A DNA stretch of 64,000 nucleotides. Origin: JAHEFU01 sp020440645 (GTDB lineage: Bacteria > 4484-113 > JAFGCY01). Location of the stretch: positions 85,463 through 149,462 of the forward strand of contig JAGRNR010000003.1 in the NCBI GenBank assembly GCA_020440645.1, read 5' to 3'. Shown one piece after another: positions 27,093 through 34,505 of the stretch (positions are counted from its first letter, which is position 1; each line of letters opens with the position of its first letter). The position numbers and the translations under genes were made by a program. The notes beneath the pieces were generated by a model, which did no database searches, had not been told where the DNA came from, and was given only the letters and a program-made list of their open reading frames with translations.

Positions 27093-27710
27093 ATGGACAC
27101 GAGCAAGGCTATTTCGACCGCTGTTGTGAACAGCATCGTGCTGGCGGGCATCCCGCTCGGCATCTATGTGCTTTTCCACTACCTGAAGCACAAGCGCAGA
27201 ATGCGGGAGGTGCTGGAACGCGCCGGTCTCTGCCTGGGCGAGACGCGTTACCTGCTGCAGGCCGCCATCGCCAGCCTGGCTGTCTCGATCATCCTGTTCC
27301 TGGTTCCGCTCGACCTGTCGCTGATGACACATGAAGGCAATGCAATGGCCGGATTCGCCGGGGCCGGTATCAGCCCGCTGACCATCCTGCTGGCGCTGCT
27401 ATACGGATTCCTGCAGACCGGTTTCTGCGAGGAGTTGTTCTTCCGCGGCCTGATAGCCGGCAGCCTCTCACGCCGGGTGAAAGCGCCCTGGGCAAACATC
27501 CTGCAGGCGCTCATCTTCCTGCTGCCGCACCTCATCCTGCTGGCGATCGCACCGCAGGCCTGGCCGCTGCTCATTGTGATCTTCGCTGGCGGCCTGTACG
27601 CCGGCTGGCTGCGCATCAGCAGCTGTTCCATCCTGGCCCCCTGGCTGCTGCACGCCACTGCCAATACGACGATGTGCCTCGTGATTGCCAGCCGCACTGT
27701 CGCTGCCTGA
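27093..27710 (+). CDS. CPBP family intramembrane metalloprotease
   Basis: A 205-residue polytopic membrane protein with about six hydrophobic segments. The family's active-site motifs are visible: CEELFFRGL (EExxxR), FLLPHL with the second-motif His, and LLHATANT with the third. Members are Rce1-like intramembrane proteases, some involved in prenyl-protein or peptide processing. The substrate here is unknown. ATG 27093 follows GGGGGA. It lies upstream of the carotenoid operon on the same strand, but a promoter-like element at 27719 separates them, so a shared function is not shown. Confidence 0.8.
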   Translation: MDTSKAISTAVVNSIVLAGIPLGIYVLFHYLKHKRRMREVLERAGLCLGETRYLLQAAIASLAVSIILFLVPLDLSLMTHEGNAMAGFAGAGISPLTILLALLYGFLQTGFCEELFFRGLIAGSLSRRVKAPWANILQALIFLLPHLILLAIAPQAWPLLIVIFAGGLYAGWLRISSCSILAPWLLHATANTTMCLVIASRTVAA

Positions 27711-27718
27711 GCGGACTT

Positions 27719-27735
27719 TCTCCATACTTTCACCA
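27719..27735 (+). promoter_or_regulatory. conserved 17-base element upstream of the carotenoid operon
   Basis: TCTCCATACTTTCACCA is identical over 17 bases to the element in front of the photolyase gene (41786-41770, minus strand) and contains the CCATACTTTC core found at five sites. It lies about 145 bases before the phytoene synthase start. Its position suggests the core promoter or activator site of the operon. Confidence 0.6.
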
Positions 27736-27879
27736 GACTCCCGCCTCAGAAGCGCAAGGTTTGCCCAATAGCATCTGATGTGCCAGGAAGCGGGCGGGCA
27801 AATGGTCCTCCCGTTCCCGGTGCGATCTGGGCCAGCGCAGCGCATTATCCAGCAGCGCGAAGGCCAGCGGGGAAATCAG

Positions 27880-28878
27880 ATGGCAGCACAACAGGTCTGG
27901 TCAATCGTCTCATGGCGCAGCCGCGCGGCCATTCTTGCCGAGACGGTGCTTTCGGCAGCGGATGAGCAGGAAGCCATGCAGCTCGTGGCCGAGTCATCCC
28001 GCGGAGTGCTGCGGGCCTACAGCACGAGCTTCTACCTCGTCACCCGCTTCCTGCCACCGCACAAGCGCCGGCAGGTGGAACTGATATACGCCGCGGTGCG
28101 CTACCCAGACGAACTGGTTGACACCTTCGCCCCCCAGGGGATCGATGTCGAGACGGAGATGGCAGCCTGGCGGCGGGACTATGAGCGTGCGCTCGGCTGC
28201 AGCGGGCTGCAGCAGGCCGTGGAGCTGGGCTGCAACCCCTACATCGCCGCCTTTGCCCAGCTCGTGAATCACCTCGGCATCCCACGCGAGTACTACCGCT
28301 CCTTCCTTGATGCAATGGAGAGTGACCTCCAGCCGCGCAAGTTCCAGACCATGGAAGACCTTGTCGAGCGCTACATCTACGGCAGTGCCACTGTGGTCGG
28401 CTACTTCCTCACATATGTATATGGCTCCAGCGGCAGTGGCAACTTCAGTGCAGCGATGGACTGCGCGCGGGAACTGGCAATCGCCCTGCAACTCACCAAC
28501 TTCGCCCGCGACGTGGCGGATGACCGCGAACGCGGGCGGATCTACATCCCGCTGTCGATGCTGCCGCAGTCCGGCTGGACGGACGGCATCGCTGCGGCGG
28601 AGCTCAGTGATGCCGACCTCGTGCAGGCCCGCATCGAGCTGGCCCAGCATGCCCAGCAGGGATACGCCCGGGCCCAGGCCGGGGTTGCCAGCTTCAGCCG
28701 CGACAGCCGGGTGGCGATCGAGTGCTGCATCAATGTCTATTCGTTGCTGAACGGCATGATCCTCGATTCAGAAGGCCGGCTGGACACCCGCCTGAGCGTG
28801 TCCGGTGCGCGCAAGTTCTCCGTGCTGCCGGCCAGCAAGTACTGGCGTGTTCCGCTGGCAATGACGGGGCTGCTCTGA
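27880..28878 (+). CDS. phytoene/squalene synthase family protein
   Basis: A 332-residue head-to-head prenyl synthase that should condense two prenyl diphosphates into phytoene (C40) or diapophytoene (C30). Both aspartate-rich motifs are present: DELVD at residues 77-81 and RDVADDRERGRIYIP with Asp211 and Asp215. STSFYLVTRFLPP and ALQLTNFARD are also typical. Chain length cannot be read from the sequence. ATG 27880 has GGGGA upstream, and the upstream in-frame ATG lacks a site. It opens a run of six genes joined by 1-14 base overlaps, so it is the first gene of a carotenoid operon. Confidence 0.85.
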   Translation: MAAQQVWSIVSWRSRAAILAETVLSAADEQEAMQLVAESSRGVLRAYSTSFYLVTRFLPPHKRRQVELIYAAVRYPDELVDTFAPQGIDVETEMAAWRRDYERALGCSGLQQAVELGCNPYIAAFAQLVNHLGIPREYYRSFLDAMESDLQPRKFQTMEDLVERYIYGSATVVGYFLTYVYGSSGSGNFSAAMDCARELAIALQLTNFARDVADDRERGRIYIPLSMLPQSGWTDGIAAAELSDADLVQARIELAQHAQQGYARAQAGVASFSRDSRVAIECCINVYSLLNGMILDSEGRLDTRLSVSGARKFSVLPASKYWRVPLAMTGLL

Positions 28879-30365
28879 TGACTGACGTGATCGTGATCGG
28901 CGGCGGCCTCGGCGGCCTGTCCGCCGCCACCCACCTGGCCCGCATGGGCTGCAAAGTCACGCTGCTGGAAAAGAATGCGGGCACCGGCGGCCGGGCAAAT
29001 GTGATTGAGCAGGACGGCTTCCGCTTCGACACCGGCCCCTCGCTGCTGAACTATCCCTGGGTGTTCGAGCAACTGTTCGCTGACAACGGTTCCGACCTGC
29101 ACGAGCAGCTCGAGCTGCTGGAAGTCGAGCCCGGCATCCGCTTCCACTGGCCGGACGGCGAGAGCTTGCAGCTCTCCAGCCGCTTCGACCGCCTGCGCGG
29201 CGAGTTCGAACGCTTCGACCCCTCCGTCGGGCCGCGCCTCAGCGCCTGGCTGGAACGCGCCGGACGCAACTACCGGCTGAGCTTCGACAGGCTGGTGACA
29301 TCCAATGCTGACAACCCGCTACGCTGGCTCGGCGCACTGCGCCTCAATGAGCTGGCCGGACTCGGCCTGCAGCGCAGCGTATATGGCCAGCTCGGCACCT
29401 CCTTCCGCAGTGAGCGCATCAAGCAGGCACTCGGCAGCTACGCGATGTACCTCGGCGGCTCGCCCTTCGACCTGCCGGGCCTGTTTGAGATCCTGCCCTT
29501 CGGTGAACTGAACTACGGCCTCTGGCTGCCGCGCGGCGGAATCTACGCCCTGGTGGAGGCGATGACCCGGTTGGCTGCTGACAATGGCGTGGAGATCCGC
29601 ACCTCCTGCGAGGTGAAGCGCATCCGCGAGAACGGTGGGCGGGCCCGGGCTGTTGAACTGGCGGACGGCAGCCTGCTGGCAGCCGATGCAATCGTCAGCA
29701 ACGTGGACGTACCAACCACCGACACCCTGCTCGCCCCGGAAGTGATCTCCACCAACGGCGGCGGCAAGCGCGCAGCACGGATGGCGATGACCCCCGGTGT
29801 GCTGACCTTCTACTGGGGGCTCAAGCGTAAGGTGAGCGGGCTCGGGCACCACAGCATCTTCTTCCCGCAGCATTACCGTGAATCCTTTGACCAGCTGATG
29901 CAGGGCCACTCGATCAGCAATGAGCCGCCCTTCTACGTTTCGCTGGCAAGCGAGACTGACCCCTCGCTGGCACCGGAGGGCAAGTCCACCATGTTCGTGC
30001 TGCTGCCGACACCGGTGCTAAGTCGCCTTGGTGATGTGGACTGGCAGGCCCAGCGCGAGCGCCTCAGGCAGTCCGTGATTGCCAGGCTGCGCGCGGAGGG
30101 CAGTGACATCTCCGCGGACGACATCGAAATGGAGCGCTGCTACACCCCGGCTGACTGGCGTGACAACTTCGGCCTGTACGACGGCAGCGCCTTCGGCGCC
30201 AGCCACCGCCTGCTGATGCTCGGCCCCTGGCGCGCGCAGAACTACAGCCGCCGCCTGCCGGGACTGTACTACACCGGTGCCTCCACCACCCCCGGCACGG
30301 GCATGCCGCTCGTGACACTCGGTGGCCGGATGACCGCAGAGAGGGTGATGCAGCATGCCCGCTGA
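28878..30365 (+). CDS. phytoene desaturase-like FAD oxidoreductase (CrtI/CrtN family)
   Basis: A 495-residue flavoprotein. The N-terminal dinucleotide fold is VIVIGGGLGGLSAATHLARMG, with EKNAGTGGRANV and GFRFDTGPSLL. The C-terminus has the FAD-binding end GLYYTGASTTPGTGMPLVTLGG, the signature of bacterial CrtI-type desaturases that introduce double bases of conjugation into phytoene or diapophytoene. It overlaps the preceding stop by one base (TGATG), so translation is coupled. A second, diverged member of the family lies three genes downstream, and the two probably act in sequence. Confidence 0.85.
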   Translation: MTDVIVIGGGLGGLSAATHLARMGCKVTLLEKNAGTGGRANVIEQDGFRFDTGPSLLNYPWVFEQLFADNGSDLHEQLELLEVEPGIRFHWPDGESLQLSSRFDRLRGEFERFDPSVGPRLSAWLERAGRNYRLSFDRLVTSNADNPLRWLGALRLNELAGLGLQRSVYGQLGTSFRSERIKQALGSYAMYLGGSPFDLPGLFEILPFGELNYGLWLPRGGIYALVEAMTRLAADNGVEIRTSCEVKRIRENGGRARAVELADGSLLAADAIVSNVDVPTTDTLLAPEVISTNGGGKRAARMAMTPGVLTFYWGLKRKVSGLGHHSIFFPQHYRESFDQLMQGHSISNEPPFYVSLASETDPSLAPEGKSTMFVLLPTPVLSRLGDVDWQAQRERLRQSVIARLRAEGSDISADDIEMERCYTPADWRDNFGLYDGSAFGASHRLLMLGPWRAQNYSRRLPGLYYTGASTTPGTGMPLVTLGGRMTAERVMQHAR

Positions 30366-31128
30366 ACGGATTGGCAACGGCACCCACCCCTGCTTCGCGA
30401 TCCCCGGTTGGGGAGAGGACCGCAACTGCTACCTGCCCCTGGCCGCGCAGCTCGGACCCGGCACCTGCCTGTATGCGGTTGACCCGCCCGGATATGGCAA
30501 CACGGCCCCTCCGGACCGGTACAGTTTCGAGGCAGTAGCCGAACTATTGCAGCGCGAATATGAAGAAACATCGCGGCTGGAAGGCCGTCCGATTGACACC
30601 CTGCTCGGCAACTGCAGCGGCGCGCTGTTTGCCTGTGAACTGGCGCTGCGGCTGGACCCGGCCCCTCGCCGCCTGCTGCTGGTCGATCCCTTCGCCTTCC
30701 TGCCCGGCTACTTCCGCGTGTTCCTCAGGCGTGACTTCGGCCGCCATGCCTACAACAGCACATTTGCCAACCCGGTCGGCCGCTGGCTGACGAATGTCCT
30801 AGCCTCCGGCCGGGAGGACCGTTCCACCGACATGACCCAGAGCTTCCGCTCCGTCGACCACGAGGTGACATACCGCTACCTCGAGATGTTCGGCGCGCAT
30901 CCCGGCATCGATCGTTTCTCATCCCTGGACTGCGAGGTACGCATCGCCACCGGCGAGCGAACTTTCGCCGCAGTGAAGAAGTCAGTGCAGATGTGGCAGG
31001 ATCTCTGGCCACACGCGATTGTCACCAGCATCCCGGCCTGCGGCCACCTGCCGATCCACGAAGCTCCTGAAGCATTGTGTGAAGCACTGTTCAGCAACAT
31101 CCCGGTCTCGCAGGAGGTCGCCCGATGA
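30355..31128 (+). CDS. alpha/beta hydrolase with Cys at the nucleophile position
   Basis: A 257-residue alpha/beta-hydrolase fold protein. CFAIPGWGEDRN is the oxyanion loop region and CGHLPIHEAPEAL the C-terminal catalytic His. The nucleophile elbow reads LLGNCSGALFA, so the central residue of the GxNxG motif is Cys87 rather than Ser. Cys nucleophiles are known in dienelactone hydrolases and PHA synthases, so activity is possible. The acidic residue is not obvious. It overlaps the desaturase gene by 11 bases and the glycosyltransferase by four, so it belongs to the carotenoid operon. A role in acylation or ester transfer onto a carotenoid glycoside is only an inference. Confidence 0.75.
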   Translation: MPAERIGNGTHPCFAIPGWGEDRNCYLPLAAQLGPGTCLYAVDPPGYGNTAPPDRYSFEAVAELLQREYEETSRLEGRPIDTLLGNCSGALFACELALRLDPAPRRLLLVDPFAFLPGYFRVFLRRDFGRHAYNSTFANPVGRWLTNVLASGREDRSTDMTQSFRSVDHEVTYRYLEMFGAHPGIDRFSSLDCEVRIATGERTFAAVKKSVQMWQDLWPHAIVTSIPACGHLPIHEAPEALCEALFSNIPVSQEVAR

Positions 31129-32273
31129 GTTTCGAGTTGCCCTGGCTGTTGTCAATGCTCCTGCTGCTGTTCCTCGGCCTGGCCTGCTGGACCGCCCTGC
31201 GCTGGCCAGCTGCACGTCCTGCTCTGCATGAGGATGCTGGCGACCTCATTACAGTGCTGATCCCGGCGCGCAATGAGGAGCACAACATCGAGGCCTGCCT
31301 TGAAAGCGTGCTGCAGCAGGGCAAGCAGGTCTGCGAAGTGATTGTGCTTGATGACAACAGCGAGGACAACACGGCGGCGATAGTGCGCAACATCTCCACA
31401 CTGGACCCGCGCATCCGGCTTGTGAACGGCAGCCCGCTGCCTGAAGGCTGGTCCGGCAAGTGCTGGGCCTGCCAGCAGCTGGCTGACAATGCTACATCCG
31501 AGTGGATGCTGTTCCTTGATGCAGATGCGCGGCTGGCCCCCCAGGCCGCCGGACGGATCGTGGCCACCGCACGCCACTTCAACTGCACTATGCTCTCCGC
31601 CTGGCCCGGCATGCAGATGCTCGGCTTCTGGGAGCAGCTGCTGATGCCGCTCTTGAACTTCCTCACCTTCACGATGTATCCCGCGCCGCTGGCCTATATC
31701 CGCCGCAACGATGCATCACTCGGACTGGCGCACGGGGCATGCATCCTGCTGCGCCGCGAGCAATACCACCACGCCGGCGGCCATGCTGCTGTCAGGGACG
31801 CCCTGTTCGAGGACACGAAACTGGCCCGGCACTGGCGCAAAATCAACCTGCAGTCCTGCTGCATCGATGGCAGCCGGCTGGTCAGCGTGCGCATGTACGA
31901 CTCACTGCCGGCAATCTTCCTCGGCTTCGAGAAGAACTTCTACAGTGCCTTTGGCAACAGCCTCGGCTTCTTCGCCTTCCTGCTGTTCCACCTCGCGCTG
32001 TTCCTGCTGCCCTTCATCCTGCTCGTTGACAGTCTCTCATCGGGCAACTCCTCCTTGCTGCCAGCCGCGCTGACAGCCAGCCTGCTGGTACTGGCCAGCC
32101 GGCTGGTGCTCAGCCTGCGCTTCCGAAATCCGCTGTGGAGCATCCTGCTGCATCCACTGGCTGAACTGCTGCTGCTGGCGATTGCCCTCAACTCCTGGTG
32201 GCGTACGGTCACGGGACGCGGCGTACGCTGGAAGGGCCGCACCTACCACGCTGCCGGCTCGGAGGCCAGCTGA
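31125..32273 (+). CDS. membrane family-2 glycosyltransferase of the carotenoid operon (CrtQ-like)
   Basis: A 382-residue GT-A glycosyltransferase: N-terminal helix LLSMLLLLFLGLACW, then ITVLIPARNEEHNIEA, VIVLDDNSEDNT and MLFLDADARL, the acceptor-side LFEDTKLARHWRK and RMYDSLPAIFLGFEKN, and C-terminal membrane helices. It ends in GRGVRWKGRTY like its paralogue at 17114. In staphyloxanthin synthesis a related enzyme (CrtQ) glycosylates a C30 carotenoid acid, and the operon context supports a carotenoid acceptor here. The start overlaps the upstream stop (ATGA). Confidence 0.8.
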   Translation: MSFELPWLLSMLLLLFLGLACWTALRWPAARPALHEDAGDLITVLIPARNEEHNIEACLESVLQQGKQVCEVIVLDDNSEDNTAAIVRNISTLDPRIRLVNGSPLPEGWSGKCWACQQLADNATSEWMLFLDADARLAPQAAGRIVATARHFNCTMLSAWPGMQMLGFWEQLLMPLLNFLTFTMYPAPLAYIRRNDASLGLAHGACILLRREQYHHAGGHAAVRDALFEDTKLARHWRKINLQSCCIDGSRLVSVRMYDSLPAIFLGFEKNFYSAFGNSLGFFAFLLFHLALFLLPFILLVDSLSSGNSSLLPAALTASLLVLASRLVLSLRFRNPLWSILLHPLAELLLLAIALNSWWRTVTGRGVRWKGRTYHAAGSEAS

Positions 32274-33745
32274 TGGCGCCCGGCAGGGTGCTGGTGGTCG
32301 GCGCTGGCCTCGGCGGGATTGCCACTGCACTGCGCCTCGCCGTTCGCGGACATTCCGTAACTCTGCTGGAGCGCGGCGAGCGGATCGGCGGCAAGATGAA
32401 CCGCTGGCAGCAGGATGGCTACACTTTCGACACCGGCCCCTCCCTGATCACCATGCCTGATGTGTTCGCCGAACTGTTCAGCCTGGCCGGCGCTGACATT
32501 CATCGGCAGTTGCAGCTCAGGCGGCTGGACCCCGTTGCCAGCTACCGCTTCGCCGATGGCAGCAGCTTTCGCTACGGACAGTCCCTGCCACTGCTGCAGG
32601 CAGAGCTGCAACGCGAATTCCCGTATGACATCGAGGGCTTCCACCGGCTGATGGCGCTTGGCGGCCGCCTGTTCGAACTCAGCCGCCGCACCTTCTTTGC
32701 AGACGCCCCCGGCGAGCCACCCGACCCTTCCATGGCCGGCGCGCTGAAGTTCATGCCGCTGCGCCACGGCTGGGGAAACTACGATGCCACGGTACGCTCC
32801 TTCGTACGTGACGAGCGCCTCATCAGCTTCTTCGGGCGCTATGCCACCTACGTCGGCAGCTCACCCTACCAGGCGCCAGCCACCCTGCTGGCAATCCCCT
32901 ACCTCGAATACGCGCATGGCGCATGGTACTTCCAGGGCGGGCTCTACAGCCTGGTGGAAGCCCTGCATGCACTGCTGCTGCAGCACGGCGTCGAGATCCG
33001 TTGCGGGGCCAGTGTCAGCCGCATCATCCAGCGCAACGGCGGTGTAGCGGCAGTCTCGCTGGAGGACGGCATGGAGCTGGACGGTGACATTGTCATCTTC
33101 AACGGCGACAGTGCCAGGCTGCCGATGCTGCTGGGCGAGAGTGAATCACCAACAGAGGACAGGCGCAGCATGAGCGGTTTCGTGATGCTGCTCGGTATTG
33201 ACGGAAAGCTGCCGACCCAGCCGCACCACTCCGTTTACTTCAGTGACAACTACAGCCTCGAGTTCGACCAGCTCAGTGGCATTACCAATGGCGGGCCCAG
33301 TTTCCCTGATGACCCTACCGTCTATGTGAACATGCCATCAGCTAGTGACAATACGCTCGCCTCGCCGGACTGCGAAAGCCTGTTCATCATGGCCAACTGC
33401 CCGGCTGACGACGACTGGAACGAGGAGAAGACGCAGCGTGCCCGCCGGCTGGTGCTGCAGCGCCTGCAACGCTCAGGCTTCCCGGACATCACTGATCGGA
33501 TCCGCGTCGAGCAGCTCTGGACACCGGCCTGTATCAGCTCCGCCTACGACATGCCCGGCGGCGCGATCTACGGCCAGGACAGCCACGGATGGCGCAACAC
33601 CTTCCTGCGCCCTGCCAACCGCCACCGCCGGGTCCGCGGCCTGTACCGCGTCGGCGGCAGTTCGCATCCAGGCGGCGGCACCCCGACCGTGCTGCTGTCG
33701 GCGGCGATTGTCGATAGACTGGTGGAGCGATATGAAGGCGCTTGA
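32273..33745 (+). CDS. second CrtI-like carotenoid desaturase/oxidase
   Basis: A 490-residue FAD protein of the phytoene desaturase superfamily: RVLVVGAGLGGIATALRLA, ERGERIGGKMNRW, YTFDTGPSLITMP, and a C-terminal GLYRVGGSSHPGGGTPTVLLSA. It is clearly diverged from the desaturase at 28878. Within such operons the second copy often acts as a terminal oxidase (CrtP-like), a methoxyneurosporene-type dehydrogenase (CrtD-like) or a later desaturase. The sequence alone does not decide among them, but CrtD would fit the neighbouring CruF-like hydratase. Its ATG shares a base with the upstream TGA. Confidence 0.8.
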   Translation: MAPGRVLVVGAGLGGIATALRLAVRGHSVTLLERGERIGGKMNRWQQDGYTFDTGPSLITMPDVFAELFSLAGADIHRQLQLRRLDPVASYRFADGSSFRYGQSLPLLQAELQREFPYDIEGFHRLMALGGRLFELSRRTFFADAPGEPPDPSMAGALKFMPLRHGWGNYDATVRSFVRDERLISFFGRYATYVGSSPYQAPATLLAIPYLEYAHGAWYFQGGLYSLVEALHALLLQHGVEIRCGASVSRIIQRNGGVAAVSLEDGMELDGDIVIFNGDSARLPMLLGESESPTEDRRSMSGFVMLLGIDGKLPTQPHHSVYFSDNYSLEFDQLSGITNGGPSFPDDPTVYVNMPSASDNTLASPDCESLFIMANCPADDDWNEEKTQRARRLVLQRLQRSGFPDITDRIRVEQLWTPACISSAYDMPGGAIYGQDSHGWRNTFLRPANRHRRVRGLYRVGGSSHPGGGTPTVLLSAAIVDRLVERYEGA

Positions 33746-34451
33746 GACCAGCCTCTGGATCATGTACGGCCTGCTCTGGCTCGGCGGGATTGCCAACTAT
33801 ACCCTGTTTGACACTCCCTCGCCAGCCGCGGCCTGGGCCGGGCCGCTGTTCCTGTGGTGCGCCTTCGCCATCGCCCTGCTGCCGGCCTCACCTGCCCTGC
33901 GCCGCTGGCTGCTGCTGGCAGCCCTCGGCGGATTCCTCGCCGAGCTGCTGGGCCTGCATACCGGCATCCTGTTTGGCAGCTACCACTATGGTGAAGCGCT
34001 CGGGCCGAAACTCCTTGGTGTGCCACTTTCCATTGCTGCCGCCTGGGGAGTACTGATGGCCGGTGCCGCCTCGCTGGCATCACCCGGCAAGCGCCTGCTT
34101 GGCGCCATCCCCGTCTCACTCTGGATGGTCTGTGCCGACCTGCTGATCGACCCACTGGCCAGCGGCCCGCTCGGATACTGGCAATGGCCCGCTAGTGGTC
34201 CTTACTACGGCGTGCCGCTGCACAACTTCCTCGGCTGGTTCATTGTCAGCCTGCTGCTGGCCCTGTTGCTTCCGCGCCGCACAATCGTCCCTCGGCGCTC
34301 GGTTATGGCAGCACTGTCAATCCTGGGCTTCTACGGCATCATCGCCCTGTCGATTCCGGGGATGCGGCCACTCTCCCTGGTTGCGTTGTGCCTGCTGCTG
34401 CTTTCCTTCAGGAACTGGAGCAGGGGAAATCCAGTATCCGGCACGCTATAA
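33732..34451 (+). CDS. carotenoid biosynthesis membrane protein (CruF/DUF422-like)
   Basis: A 239-residue polytopic membrane protein with about seven hydrophobic segments. Family-like motifs are LLGLHTGILFGSYHYGEALGPKLLGVPLSIAAAW, read here as a long conserved loop with HTG, FGSYHY and PL, then CADLLIDPLA and GPYYGVPLHNFLGWF. CruF is the 1',2'-hydratase that adds a hydroxyl to acyclic carotenoid ends, usually before glycosylation. That fits the glycosyltransferase in this operon. It overlaps the upstream gene by 14 bases and has GGTGGAG before its ATG. Its stop codon lies inside the TATAAT of the next gene's promoter. Confidence 0.8.
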   Translation: MKALETSLWIMYGLLWLGGIANYTLFDTPSPAAAWAGPLFLWCAFAIALLPASPALRRWLLLAALGGFLAELLGLHTGILFGSYHYGEALGPKLLGVPLSIAAAWGVLMAGAASLASPGKRLLGAIPVSLWMVCADLLIDPLASGPLGYWQWPASGPYYGVPLHNFLGWFIVSLLLALLLPRRTIVPRRSVMAALSILGFYGIIALSIPGMRPLSLVALCLLLLSFRNWSRGNPVSGTL

Positions 34452-34452
34452 T
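34447..34452 (+). promoter_or_regulatory. TATAAT promoter overlapping the carotenoid operon stop codon
   Basis: A perfect -10 hexamer, 53 bases before the ATG of the propeller lipoprotein, which includes the TAA stop of the CruF-like gene. The lipoprotein therefore has its own promoter at the very end of the carotenoid operon. Confidence 0.5.
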
Positions 34453-34505
34453 GCACCTGCGATTGGGGACTCTGGCAATAACTCCTGTACAGATTGGAGA
34501 GGTAG

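Noticed and set aside
25243..27129. 628-codon plus-strand frame opposite the giant protease
   Set aside because: It is antisense to a gene with a complete papain triad and spans that gene's start and promoter, with no recognisable domain.
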